Below are positions 33,616 through 43,301 of a stretch of DNA of 64,000 nucleotides, in pieces. The DNA lies in contig NZ_CP133778.1 of the NCBI RefSeq assembly GCF_034347405.1, forward strand, positions 4,154,001 to 4,218,000. The letters run 5' to 3'. The stretch comes from Pseudomonas sp. CCC3.1 (GTDB lineage: Bacteria > Pseudomonadota > Gammaproteobacteria > Pseudomonadales > Pseudomonadaceae). The notes beneath the pieces were generated by a model. It saw only the letters and a program-made list of their open reading frames with translations. It was not told where the DNA came from and did not search any database. Position numbers and translations under genes: made by a program. Positions within the stretch are counted from its first letter, which is position 1, and each line of letters starts with the position of its first letter.

Positions 33616-34473
33616 ATGCGCTTAGTCATTGTCAGCGGACGCTCCGGCTCCGGTAAAAGCACCGCCCTCGCCGTCCTTGAAGACAACGGTTTTTACTGCA
33701 TCGACAACCTGCCTGCCGGGTTACTGCCTGAACTGGCAGAACGTGCGCTTATTCATACAGAATTGGCGCAACCGCTGGTGGCTGTTTCTATTGACGCACG
33801 TAACCTGCCCAGTCATTTGTCACGCTTTCCGCAATTGCTTGAAGAAGTGCGAAATCGCCATATCCAGTGCGATGTCCTGTTCCTGGATGCAGACGAAGAA
33901 ACCCTGCTCAAGCGCTTCTCGGAAACCCGTCGGCGTCACCCGCTGAGCAGTGCAAGTCGCTCGCTGGCTGAAGCCATACGCGACGAAACACAGTTGCTCG
34001 GGCCGATTGCTGACCTGGCCGACCTGACCATCAACACCACCAACCTGAACCTGTATCAGTTGCGCGACACCATTAAGTTGCGCCTGCTGAACAAGCCTGA
34101 GCCAGGCACTGCCTTTCTGGTTGAGTCGTTTGGTTTCAAGCGCGGCATGCCGGTGGATGCCGATCTGGTGTTTGATGTGCGCTGCCTGCCCAATCCGTAT
34201 TGGAAGCCTGAGTTGCGTGAGCAATCCGGGCTGGATCAACCGGTCGCCGATTATCTGGCCGCACAGCCGGATGTCGAAGAGATGTTCCAGGACATCTCCA
34301 GCTATCTGCTTAAATGGCTACCCCGCTTTGCTGCCAGCAACCGCGCATACGTCACCATCGGCATTGGCTGCACGGGCGGTCATCACCGTTCGGTGTACCT
34401 GACCGAACGCCTCGGTAAATGCCTGCAAGAAACTCTGAAGAACGTCCAGGTTCGCCACCGCGACCTTACTTGA
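33616..34473 (+). CDS. rapZ: RNase adapter protein RapZ
   Basis: 285 residues: N-terminal Walker A SGRSGSGKST (about 6-15) and P-loop ATPase-like domain, then the C-terminal RNA-binding half with 'HPLSSASRSLAEAI', 'FDVRCLPNPYW' and 'GIGCTGGHHRSVYL'. In enterobacteria it steers RNase E onto the sRNA GlmZ; the target in Pseudomonas is less clear. Within the rpoN operon. Confidence 0.96.
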   Translation: MRLVIVSGRSGSGKSTALAVLEDNGFYCIDNLPAGLLPELAERALIHTELAQPLVAVSIDARNLPSHLSRFPQLLEEVRNRHIQCDVLFLDADEETLLKRFSETRRRHPLSSASRSLAEAIRDETQLLGPIADLADLTINTTNLNLYQLRDTIKLRLLNKPEPGTAFLVESFGFKRGMPVDADLVFDVRCLPNPYWKPELREQSGLDQPVADYLAAQPDVEEMFQDISSYLLKWLPRFAASNRAYVTIGIGCTGGHHRSVYLTERLGKCLQETLKNVQVRHRDLT

Positions 34474-34489
34474 AAGGATCAACCCCGCG

Positions 34490-34762
34490 ATGCCTGCTCT
34501 GGAAATCGAAATCATCAACAAACTGGGTTTGCACGCTCGGGCATCAGCAAAATTCGTCGGCGTCGCCGGGCAGTTCCCTTGTCAGATAAGGGCTGGCCGT
34601 ACACCCGAATCTATGGTCGACGGCAAGAGCATCATGGCCATGATGATGCTCGCCGCTGGCAAGGGCACTAAAATCCATTTGAAGACTGAAGGCGAGCAAG
34701 AACAGGAAGCACTGGATGCACTGGTCAAGCTCATCAACAACTACTTCGATGAGGGTGAGTGA
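34490..34762 (+). CDS. ptsO: Phosphocarrier protein NPr
   Basis: 90-residue HPr-fold protein: the phosphorylated histidine lies in LGLHARASAKFV (about H15), followed by 'SIMAMMMLAAGKGTKI'. Passes phosphate from PtsP to PtsN. Last gene of rpoN-hpf-ptsN-rapZ-ptsO. Confidence 0.96.
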   Translation: MPALEIEIINKLGLHARASAKFVGVAGQFPCQIRAGRTPESMVDGKSIMAMMMLAAGKGTKIHLKTEGEQEQEALDALVKLINNYFDEGE

Positions 34763-34781
34763 AGAGCAGCCCGGCGTAACG

Positions 34782-34845
34782 GTAGGAGCGAGCTTGCCTC
34801 GCGATCTTTTAAGATCAAAAGATCGCGAGGCAAGCTCGCTCCTAC
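34782..34845. repeat. GTAGGAGC-family palindromic repeat, copy 5 (convergent junction)
   Basis: 64-bp copy, the most compact (core GCGATCTTTTAAGATCAAAAGATCGC), between the convergent ptsO and ZIP transporter genes. It could act as the operon terminator. Confidence 0.95.
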
Positions 34846-34871
34846 TGGTTTTTAGGGCATCAAGGCGGGCG

Positions 34872-35765
34872 TTAGCCCAGTGCGGTGTCCATCACCATCA
34901 TCAGGCAGAAGCCGATACACAAACCCAGGCTAGCCAGCTTTTCGTGACCGTTGCGCCGCGACTCGGGGATGACTTCTTGGGTCACCACCAGCAACATCGC
35001 CCCTGCCGCCAATGCCAGCCCCAACGGCAATAGCACTTCTGCCAAATTGACCAACCAGGCACAGAGCAACGCAAATACCGGTTCGACCAAGCCTGATGCA
35101 GCGCCAATCAAGAACGCCTTGACCCGCGACATGCCAGCACCCGCCAGCACCAACGCGATCACCAGCCCTTCGGGCACATCCTGCAACGCAATGCCCATCG
35201 CCAGGCTATCGGCGTCTGGCATGCCGCCACCGGCCGAGACCCCGACCGCCATCCCTTCCGGGATGTTGTGCGCCACAATGGCAATCACAAACAGCCAGAT
35301 GCGCGGCGCAATCACCGGCTCACCAGGGCGGCTGACAAACATTTCCGGCCCAGCTCCAGAGACCTTTCGATCCACCAGAAACAGACACAAAGCGCCCAGC
35401 AGAATGCCCGCACTGACTAGACCACTTGAAGCCCAAGGGGACAGGCCGAGGTTTTGAGCCGCTGCAATACCCGGCACAATCAGCGAGAAAGCCGTAGCCG
35501 CCAACATGACCCCGGCCCCAAAACCCAACAAGCTGTCGCTGACCGCTATTGGCATTTTGCGAATAACCAACACCGGCACAGCACCCAAAGCGGTACCCAG
35601 CGCGCACAGCGCACCGCCTTGCAATGCCCGCAACAGCCTCGGCTCAAGATCCAGCCAGACCAGGCCCTTAGCCACTAGCAGGGCGGTGCCCGCCAACAGC
35701 AAGAGCGTGCCCAACGCATAGCGAAACATTCGCACGCCACCGACCGCTAAAATTTGCGAGCCCAT
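34872..35765 (-). CDS. ZIP-family divalent metal transporter
   Basis: 297 residues with about eight hydrophobic segments. The ZIP TM4 motif HNIPEGMAVG and the TM5-like 'LQDVPEGLVIA' provide the metal-binding residues, as in ZupT-like GufA-branch proteins. Imports zinc, iron or manganese; the specific metal cannot be told. The position beside the Fur-controlled sodA cluster invites, but does not prove, a manganese or iron role. The reading frame may start a few codons further in. Confidence 0.88.
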   Translation of the reverse strand: MGSQILAVGGVRMFRYALGTLLLLAGTALLVAKGLVWLDLEPRLLRALQGGALCALGTALGAVPVLVIRKMPIAVSDSLLGFGAGVMLAATAFSLIVPGIAAAQNLGLSPWASSGLVSAGILLGALCLFLVDRKVSGAGPEMFVSRPGEPVIAPRIWLFVIAIVAHNIPEGMAVGVSAGGGMPDADSLAMGIALQDVPEGLVIALVLAGAGMSRVKAFLIGAASGLVEPVFALLCAWLVNLAEVLLPLGLALAAGAMLLVVTQEVIPESRRNGHEKLASLGLCIGFCLMMVMDTALG

Positions 35766-35792
35766 AATCTGCCTGAATCCTTCTCGGTAGGC

Positions 35793-36404
35793 TTAGGCAA
35801 TCGCAGCTTGGTAACGCTGTGCCACTTCCGGCCAATTAATCACGTTGTAAAACGCATTAATGTATTCCGGGCGGCGATTCTGATAACGCAAGTAGTAGGC
35901 GTGCTCCCATACGTCCAATCCCAAAATCGGGGTATTGCCGCTCATCAGCGGGCTGTCCTGGTTACCACTGCTCTCAACAACCAGTTCTTTGTCCGGCGTC
36001 ACACTGAGCCAAGCCCAGCCACTGCCAAAACGGGTCAAGGCGGCCTTGGTGAAGTTTTCCTTGAAGGTGTCCAGACCACCCAGTTGCTCATCAATCGCCT
36101 TGGCCAATGCACCGTCAGGCTGACCACCCCCTGTGGGGCTCATGACTTCCCAAAACAGCGAATGGTTAGCATGCCCGCCGCCCTGGTTGATCACGGCTGC
36201 ACGCAGTTTCTCAGGCAGTTGATGAACGCTGGCGACCAGTTTCTCGACCGGCCATTGCGCCCACTCGGTTCCATCGACTGCTGCATTGAGGTTATTGATG
36301 TAGGTCTGATGGTGCTTGGTGTAGTGAATTTCCATGGTCTGCGCATCGATATGCGGCTCAAGCGCGTCGTAGGCATAAGGCAAGGCAGGCAAGGTGTAAG
36401 TCAT
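35793..36404 (-). CDS. sodA: Manganese superoxide dismutase
   Basis: 203 residues: 'YTLPALPYAYDALEPHID', metal ligands H27-type in 'HYTKHHQTYINNLN', H in GGGHANHSLFW, and D/H in LDVWEHAYYL. 'GSGWAWLSV' and 'NQDSPLM' follow the Mn pattern rather than the Fe-type. In Pseudomonas this is the iron-starvation SOD, and it is last in fagA-fumC-orfX-sodA. Confidence 0.96.
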   Translation of the reverse strand: MTYTLPALPYAYDALEPHIDAQTMEIHYTKHHQTYINNLNAAVDGTEWAQWPVEKLVASVHQLPEKLRAAVINQGGGHANHSLFWEVMSPTGGGQPDGALAKAIDEQLGGLDTFKENFTKAALTRFGSGWAWLSVTPDKELVVESSGNQDSPLMSGNTPILGLDVWEHAYYLRYQNRRPEYINAFYNVINWPEVAQRYQAAIA

Positions 36405-36405
36405 A

Positions 36406-36855
36406 TCAATGTGCTCCTGAGTGATGGCCGCTGACCGTTGAGAACTCGTGGCTGGATTGAGCCACAGTGCTTTTGAGCAATAAGTTGGAGCGCGGGTATT
36501 CGCCGTGCTCGCTGATAAAGTTCAAAAGTTCGACATAGGTTTTGCTGCTCTGACGCAATGCGGCTTCACGCAGTGCCGGCGTCAGGCGTGCGTTCTGCAT
36601 GGTTTGCAGTAAACGCTGGTGAATCGCACAGAGGTACTCAACGCTCTCCTCCGGCTGGTTAAGGCGCAAGTGCAGATCCGCCAGGTTGTGATGCGAAATG
36701 ACACAGGCCGCCACTGCTTCGTCGGCATCACTCCAGCGCTCGAACAACACTTGCGCGAGCGCCAGCGCCTGCAAGTAGTGTTCTCGGGCATCGACCAGCT
36801 CGCCCTCAGCGAAACAGCGATTGGCTCTTTCGATCGTGCGTTTCCAGTGCTCCAT
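36406..36855 (-). CDS. OrfX-type protein of the sodA operon
   Basis: 149 residues, helical, with a TPR-like pattern ('CFAEGELVDAREHYLQALALA', then 'NLADLHLRLNQPEESVEYL'). It corresponds to the uncharacterised gene between fumC and sodA in P. aeruginosa. GGAGG then five bases puts the start at ATG 36855, not the ATG four codons upstream. It ends 1 bp before sodA. Function unknown. Confidence 0.85.
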   Translation of the reverse strand: MEHWKRTIERANRCFAEGELVDAREHYLQALALAQVLFERWSDADEAVAACVISHHNLADLHLRLNQPEESVEYLCAIHQRLLQTMQNARLTPALREAALRQSSKTYVELLNFISEHGEYPRSNLLLKSTVAQSSHEFSTVSGHHSGAH

Positions 36856-36888
36856 GTGAACCTCCAAAGCAGTGTTTAGGTCGATCAG

Positions 36889-38257
<1,369 letters not shown>

Positions 38258-38265
<8 letters not shown>

Positions 38266-38653
38266 CAGGAAATCCTTGCAGCAGTTCTGTTAAAGAAATT
38301 GAAGGTTCGAGTTCGCTGGTTGCCAATTGCCAGGCACAGCTCTGCCAGCGCTTGAGGCGGCAGTTGCACAGGGCTTGATTTTCCATATCGCGCAGCGGGC
38401 GCCACGCATGGTCCAGGCACAGGGTGCGCCAGTGCCAGGGCAAGGCCGTATCGGATGCTGTATCCAACAATAGGCGGAACGAGGTGACGGCAATCATCCA
38501 CGGGGATGTCGCCGTGCAGCCAGCAAGATAGCGGCCTTCGGCAAGGTAATGCTCAATCAGACGCGGCTCGTCTGGCGCAAGCCCGCAACGGATCTGACGG
38601 CTCATCCAGCGCCAGCTTTCCAGATAGGGGCCTTCATGCAAGGCTGAACTCAT
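38258..38653 (-). CDS. fagA: Fur-associated protein FagA
   Basis: 131 residues, Trp/Leu-rich and basic, no signal peptide or known domain. Identified by place: first gene of fagA-fumC-orfX-sodA directly behind a Fur box, as in P. aeruginosa where it was named Fur-associated gene A. 'YLAEGRYLAGCTATSPWMIAVTSFRLLLD' (read in parts) is the most conserved-looking stretch. Function unknown. Confidence 0.85.
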
Positions 38654-38668
38654 GACCTAGGCTCGCTC

Positions 38669-38687
38669 GATAATGAGATTCATTATT
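38669..38687 (-). promoter_or_regulatory. Fur box
   Basis: GATAATGAGATTCATTATT matches 16 of 19 bases of the Fur consensus (GATAATGATAATCATTATC) and is nearly palindromic. It lies 16 bp before the fagA start, so Fe-Fur would repress fagA-fumC-orfX-sodA when iron is plentiful. Confidence 0.85.
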
Positions 38688-38732
38688 AAGCGATATCGAT
38701 TATCAAAACAAGTCCGCTGTAACCCCACCTCC

Positions 38733-38754
38733 CGTAGGCAAGCTCGCTCTACAC
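38733..38754. repeat. Degenerate GTAGGAGC-family fragment
   Basis: GTAGGCAAGCTCGCTCTAC: a short decayed half-repeat in the fagA-pmbA gap. Confidence 0.5.
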
Positions 38755-38837
38755 GGCATGTTGTTGTAGTCGTTGACGAGGGACGAGGCTGCGATGCGGG
38801 CCGCAGGACCGCCATTTGGAGTCAGAAAACGCACATA

Positions 38838-38869
38838 CAAAAAAGGCGTATCACCCGCAAAGGTGATAC
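38838..38869 (-). terminator. Terminator of pmbA
   Basis: GTATCACC-CGCAAA-GGTGATAC stem (38848-38869) preceded on the plus strand by AAAAAAGG, i.e. a U-tract on the minus transcript, just after the pmbA stop. Confidence 0.85.
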
Positions 38870-38892
38870 ACCCGGGATAACGCGGAGCAGGT

Positions 38893-40239
38893 TTAGCTGC
38901 CCGCCACCATCATGCGTTCGATCAGCACCGAGCCGGTGCGGATGTTGCTGCGCAGCTCCAGGTCATTACCCACGGCAACGATCTGTTTGAACATGTCGCG
39001 CATGTTGCCCGCGATGGTGACTTCTTGAACCGGGAACTGGATCTCGCCATTTTCGACCCAGAAACCTGCCGCGCCACGGGAATAATCGCCCGTCACCATG
39101 TTCAGGCCGCTGCCCATCAACTCGGTCACGAACAAGCCTCGGCCCATGCGACGGATCAATGCGGCCTGGTCTTCATCGCCATGGGTCACGAACAGGTTGT
39201 GCACGCCGCCCGCGTTGGCGGTGCTCGGCAGACCCAATTTGCGGCCCGAGTAAGTGCTGAGGATGTAGGACACCAGTTCGCCGTCTTTGATGAACGGTTT
39301 GGCGTAGGTGGCCAGGCCATCGTTGTCGAATGAAGAACTGCCCATGGCGCGCATCAGGTGCGGGCGTTCATCTAGGGTCAGCCACTCGGGGAAGATTTGC
39401 TGGCCCATGGCATCCAGCAGGAAGGACGACTTGCGGTACAGATTGCCGCCCGAAATTGCGCCCAGAAAGCTACCGAACAAACCACCCGCCAGTTCCGCCG
39501 AAAACAATACCGGGACTTCGCAGGTGGGCACCGGGCGCGAGCCCAGACGGCGAGCCGCACGCTCAGCAGCGCGCTGGCCGATGCTGGCCGCGTCCATCAG
39601 CAGTTCGCCCTGGCAGTTAACGTCATACCAATAGTCGCGCTGCATTTGGCCGTCGCCTTCAGCGATCATCACGCAGCTCAGGCTGTGACGGGTCGACGCC
39701 GAACCGCCGATAAAACCGTTGCTGTTGCCGTACACGCGGCAACCTTGATGGGTGCTCAGCGTGGTGCCATCCGCGTTTTTGATCCGGCTGTCAGCGTCAA
39801 AAGCGGCGGCTTCACACGCCAGCGCTTTTTCGATGGCCTGTTCCGGGGTGATGTCCCACGTGTGGAACACATCAAAATCTTTGAGATCGCGCGCCATCAG
39901 GCTCGCATCAGCCAGGCCCGAGCTTTCGTCTTCCGAGGTGTGTTTGGCAATCGCCAAGGCGGCGGCTACCGTTTCGCGAATGGCATCAGGGCCGGTGGCC
40001 GAAGTGCTGGCCGAGCCTTTGCGCTGGCCAACGTACAGCGTGATGCCAAAACCCTGGTCACGATTGAACTCAACGGTTTCGACTTCGCGCTGACGTACAG
40101 AGGTCGACAGGCCCTGCTCCAGCGACACGGCGACTTCGCAGGCGCTGGCACCCTGGCGCTTGGCTTCGGCGATGATTTGCTCGACCTGCTGTTGCAGTGC
40201 CGGCAAGGCCTGCGGGCCGACGCTTTGTACTGCACTCAT
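38893..40239 (-). CDS. pmbA: Metalloprotease subunit PmbA/TldE
   Basis: 448 residues of the TldD/PmbA family without the zinc HExxxH: 'FNRDQGFGITLYVGQRKGSAS' (read in parts), 'NSNGFIGGSASTRHSLSC' and 'GLGMVTGDYSRGAAGFWVENG'-type C-terminus. Partner of TldD in proteolysis of unfolded peptides and peptide-modification maturation. GGAGAAA before ATG 40239 sets the start. Confidence 0.96.
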   Translation of the reverse strand: MSAVQSVGPQALPALQQQVEQIIAEAKRQGASACEVAVSLEQGLSTSVRQREVETVEFNRDQGFGITLYVGQRKGSASTSATGPDAIRETVAAALAIAKHTSEDESSGLADASLMARDLKDFDVFHTWDITPEQAIEKALACEAAAFDADSRIKNADGTTLSTHQGCRVYGNSNGFIGGSASTRHSLSCVMIAEGDGQMQRDYWYDVNCQGELLMDAASIGQRAAERAARRLGSRPVPTCEVPVLFSAELAGGLFGSFLGAISGGNLYRKSSFLLDAMGQQIFPEWLTLDERPHLMRAMGSSSFDNDGLATYAKPFIKDGELVSYILSTYSGRKLGLPSTANAGGVHNLFVTHGDEDQAALIRRMGRGLFVTELMGSGLNMVTGDYSRGAAGFWVENGEIQFPVQEVTIAGNMRDMFKQIVAVGNDLELRSNIRTGSVLIERMMVAGS

Positions 40240-40346
40240 GGTTTTCTCCACTCAAATTCTGTTTTCGGTAGGGCCGCCGAGCGACCGGGCCGGACAAGCG
40301 GCCCCCGACTGGTTATCATGGCGGCGTTTCTTTGCGGACTGCCACC

Positions 40347-40868
40347 ATGGTTGATTCTTACGACGACGCCTTCGACGGCGAAAAAAGCAAAACACAGGTC
40401 AAAAAAGAGCTGCATGCTCTGGTTGATCTGGGCGAGCGTCTCACGACTCTCAAGCCTGATTTGCTGAACAAAATGCCTTTGACTGACGCAATGCGGAAGG
40501 CTCTGGCAGATGCTCCAAAACACACGGCTCACATTGCGCGCAAGCGCCATATGATGTTCATCGGCAAACTGATGCGCGATCAACCGCTTGACGAAATTCT
40601 TGCGTTGATCGATCAAGTCGATGCCTCTTCTCGCCAATACAACGAACGTTTCCACAACCTCGAACGCTGGCGTGATCGCCTGATCGAAGGCGACGACGCT
40701 GTACTGGAAAAGTTTGTTGCCGAGTTTCCTGAGGCTGATCGCCAGCAAATGCGCTCGATCATCCGTCAGGCCAAACACGAACTGGCTCATAACAAGGCAC
40801 CGGCCTCAAGCCGCAAATTGTTCAAGTACATTCGTGGGTTGGACGAGACACAACGCGGTCTGCGTTAA
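40347..40868 (+). CDS. darP: Ribosome-associated protein DarP (YjgA/DUF615)
   Basis: 173 residues, highly charged and helical: 'SKTQVKKELHALVDLGERLTTL', 'ALADAPKHTAHIARKRHMMFIGK' (read in parts) and 'SSRKLFKYIRGL' are DUF615 signatures. Associates with late 50S assembly intermediates in E. coli. Placed between pmbA and tldD on the opposite strand, a grouping usual in gammaproteobacteria. Confidence 0.93.
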   Translation: MVDSYDDAFDGEKSKTQVKKELHALVDLGERLTTLKPDLLNKMPLTDAMRKALADAPKHTAHIARKRHMMFIGKLMRDQPLDEILALIDQVDASSRQYNERFHNLERWRDRLIEGDDAVLEKFVAEFPEADRQQMRSIIRQAKHELAHNKAPASSRKLFKYIRGLDETQRGLR

Positions 40869-40882
40869 CTCTCGTACGTGGA

Positions 40883-40901
40883 CGGGTTGCCCTGCAACCC
40901 G
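40883..40901. terminator. Hairpin between convergent darP and tldD
   Basis: CGGGTTGC-CCT-GCAACCCG, an 8-bp perfect stem in the 44-bp convergent gap. No T-tract, so weak as an intrinsic terminator. Confidence 0.5.
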
Positions 40902-40912
40902 CCCACTGCCCA

Positions 40913-42355
40913 TCAACCGCCCGTACCGCCTACTGTAATCGCGTCAATCTTCAAGGTTGGCTGCCCAACGCCGACCGGCACCGACTGCCCATCCTTGCCA
41001 CACGTGCCCACGCCGCTGTCCAGCGACAGATCGTTACCGACCATCGACACTTTGCTCATCGCTTCCGGCCCGTTGCCAATCAGGGTCGCACCTTTGACTG
41101 GGCGAGTGATTTTGCCGTCTTCGATCAAGTAAGCCTCGCTGGTGGAGAACACAAACTTACCGCTGGTGATGTCGACCTGACCACCGCCCAGATTCGCGCA
41201 ATAGATGCCTTTCTTCACCGAGGCAATGATTTCGGCCGGATCGCTTTCGCCGCCCAGCATGTAAGTGTTGGTCATGCGTGGCATCGGCAGGTGTGCGTAC
41301 GATTCGCGGCGGCCATTGCCGGTACGCGCAACGCCCATCAGGCGCGCGTTGAGCTTGTCTTGCATGTAGCCCTTGAGCACGCCGTTTTCAATCAACGTGG
41401 TGCATTCGGTCGGGGTGCCTTCGTCATCGACGCTCAACGAGCCACGACGGCCGGCCAACGTGCCGTCATCGACGATGGTACATAGCTTGGACGCAACCAT
41501 TTCGCCCATGCGACCGCTGTAGGCTGAACTGCCTTTGCGGTTGAAGTCGCCTTCCAGACCATGCCCGACCGCTTCGTGCAGCAATACGCCGGACCAGCCC
41601 GAGCCCAAAACCACTGGCATGGTGCCCGCAGGTGCCGGCACGGCCTCAAGGTTGACCAGCGCCTGGCGCAACGCCTCACGGGCGTAGCCCATGGCGCGGT
41701 CGTCGGTCAGAAAGTAGCGGTAGTCGGTACGCCCGCCGCCGCCATGCCCGCCGCGCTCGCGACGGCCATTTTGCTCAACGATCACACTCACGTTGAAACG
41801 CACCAGCGGGCGCACATCGGCTGCCAGGCCGCCGTCGGTGGAGGCCACCAGAATGCGCTCCCAAACCCCGGCCATGCTTACAGTCACTTGCTGAATACGC
41901 GGATCAAGGGCCCGCGTGGCCGCATCGACGCGCTTGAGCAGCTCGACCTTCTCGGCACGGCTAATGACTTCCAGCGGGTTGTCCGGGGCATATAACTGAG
42001 CCACGTCTTGCGTGGTAAAGGCTTGCACGGTGCCGTTTTGCCCGGCGCGAGAGATGGAGCGGGCCGCTCGCGCCGCCAGACCCAAGGCTTCTAGCGTGAT
42101 GGCGTTGCTGTAGGCAAAACCGGTTTTCTCGCCCGACTGGGCGCGCACGCCAACGCCCTGATCGAGGTTAAAGCTGCCTTCTTTGACGATGCCGTCTTCC
42201 AGTGCCCAGGACTCTGAAATCTGGCCTTGGAAATACAAATCTGCCGCATCAATCCCAGGCCCAGCCAGGTCTCCCAGCACGCTTTGCAGACTTTCGATGG
42301 TGACACCGCCCGGTGCCAACAGGTGTTCGCTGACTGAGGTCAACAACTCGCTCAT
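40913..42355 (-). CDS. tldD: Metalloprotease TldD
   Basis: 480 residues with the zinc motif HEAVGH (about 260-265) that PmbA lacks, plus 'DLYFQGQISESWALEDGIV', 'GVGVRAQSGEKTGFAYSNA' and the C-terminal 'VGTCGKDGQSVPVG'. Catalytic half of the TldD-PmbA heterodimer. Its ATG is supported by the family N-terminus MSELLTSV. Confidence 0.97.
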   Translation of the reverse strand: MSELLTSVSEHLLAPGGVTIESLQSVLGDLAGPGIDAADLYFQGQISESWALEDGIVKEGSFNLDQGVGVRAQSGEKTGFAYSNAITLEALGLAARAARSISRAGQNGTVQAFTTQDVAQLYAPDNPLEVISRAEKVELLKRVDAATRALDPRIQQVTVSMAGVWERILVASTDGGLAADVRPLVRFNVSVIVEQNGRRERGGHGGGGRTDYRYFLTDDRAMGYAREALRQALVNLEAVPAPAGTMPVVLGSGWSGVLLHEAVGHGLEGDFNRKGSSAYSGRMGEMVASKLCTIVDDGTLAGRRGSLSVDDEGTPTECTTLIENGVLKGYMQDKLNARLMGVARTGNGRRESYAHLPMPRMTNTYMLGGESDPAEIIASVKKGIYCANLGGGQVDITSGKFVFSTSEAYLIEDGKITRPVKGATLIGNGPEAMSKVSMVGNDLSLDSGVGTCGKDGQSVPVGVGQPTLKIDAITVGGTGG

Positions 42356-42416
42356 AGTTACTCCGTCTTGACCCCTGCCTCAGCATCTTTGAGTGCTGAA
42401 CCCACGGGCCTGAAAA

Positions 42417-43265
42417 TTAGTCCTGCGTTGCAGGTCGCTGTGCGCCCTGCGAAAAAAATCGCCGATGATTCACCACCGGCATGCGTGCCCTGATGGCCGC
42501 TTGTTCAACACTGTCTCGCTCAGCCAGCACTACGCCCTCGCCCTGCGCCTGCTCTGCCACCACACGGCCCCATGGATCGACAATGGCGGCATGCCCGTAT
42601 GTTTCGCGCGGACCAGGATGAACGCCGCCCTGCGCGGCCGCCAGTACATAGCACTGGGTTTCGATGGCCCGCGCCCGAATCAGAATGTCCCAGTGCGCAG
42701 CCCCGGTAACGGCGGTAAAAGCCGAAGGTGCAGTAATCAACTCAGCCCCGGCTGCCCGCAATTCGCTGTACAGCTCAGGGAAACGCAGGTCATAGCAAAC
42801 GCTCAGGCCCAACTTGCCAACCGGCGTATCGGCCACCACCACACGCGACCCGGGTGCATAGTCATCGGATTCGCGGTAGCGGCCACGGCTGTCAGACACA
42901 TCCACATCGAACAGGTGCAGCTTGTCGTAACGCGCGGCCTGCTCGCCGTCAGCGTTGATCAATAATGAACAGGCATTAACCTTGGCGTCCGGTTGACCCT
43001 CAGGCGGCAGCGGCAATGTACCCGCCACTATCCATAACTTGAGGTCACGGGCGGCCTGTTTCAACCATGGCAGAATCGGGCCTTCGCCCAATGCCTCAGC
43101 CCGACCAATATCGGCAATATCGCGTCGCCCCATGGCGGCAAAATTTTCAGGCAAAACGGCGAGCTGCGCGCCACGTTCAGCGGCCTCTGCCAGCAGGCGC
43201 CGGGCCTGAGCCAGATTGGCCAGCACATCGCTCTGGCTGACCATTTGAATCACCGCTAAAGACAT
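42417..43265 (-). CDS. Carbon-nitrogen hydrolase (Nit-type, deaminated-glutathione amidase-like)
   Basis: 282 residues, nitrilase superfamily with the Glu-Lys-Cys triad: LPENFA (about E40), 'RYDKLHLFDVDV' (about K112) and 'LSVCYDLRFPELY' (about C155). Sequence style matches the Nit1/YbeM branch, whose role is repair of deaminated glutathione; omega-amidase is an alternative. Lies between yhdP and tldD on the same strand. Confidence 0.9.
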   Translation of the reverse strand: MSLAVIQMVSQSDVLANLAQARRLLAEAAERGAQLAVLPENFAAMGRRDIADIGRAEALGEGPILPWLKQAARDLKLWIVAGTLPLPPEGQPDAKVNACSLLINADGEQAARYDKLHLFDVDVSDSRGRYRESDDYAPGSRVVVADTPVGKLGLSVCYDLRFPELYSELRAAGAELITAPSAFTAVTGAAHWDILIRARAIETQCYVLAAAQGGVHPGPRETYGHAAIVDPWGRVVAEQAQGEGVVLAERDSVEQAAIRARMPVVNHRRFFSQGAQRPATQD

Positions 43266-43301
43266 GACGCACTCCTGGAAATATCTGACGTCATGCTACT
43301 C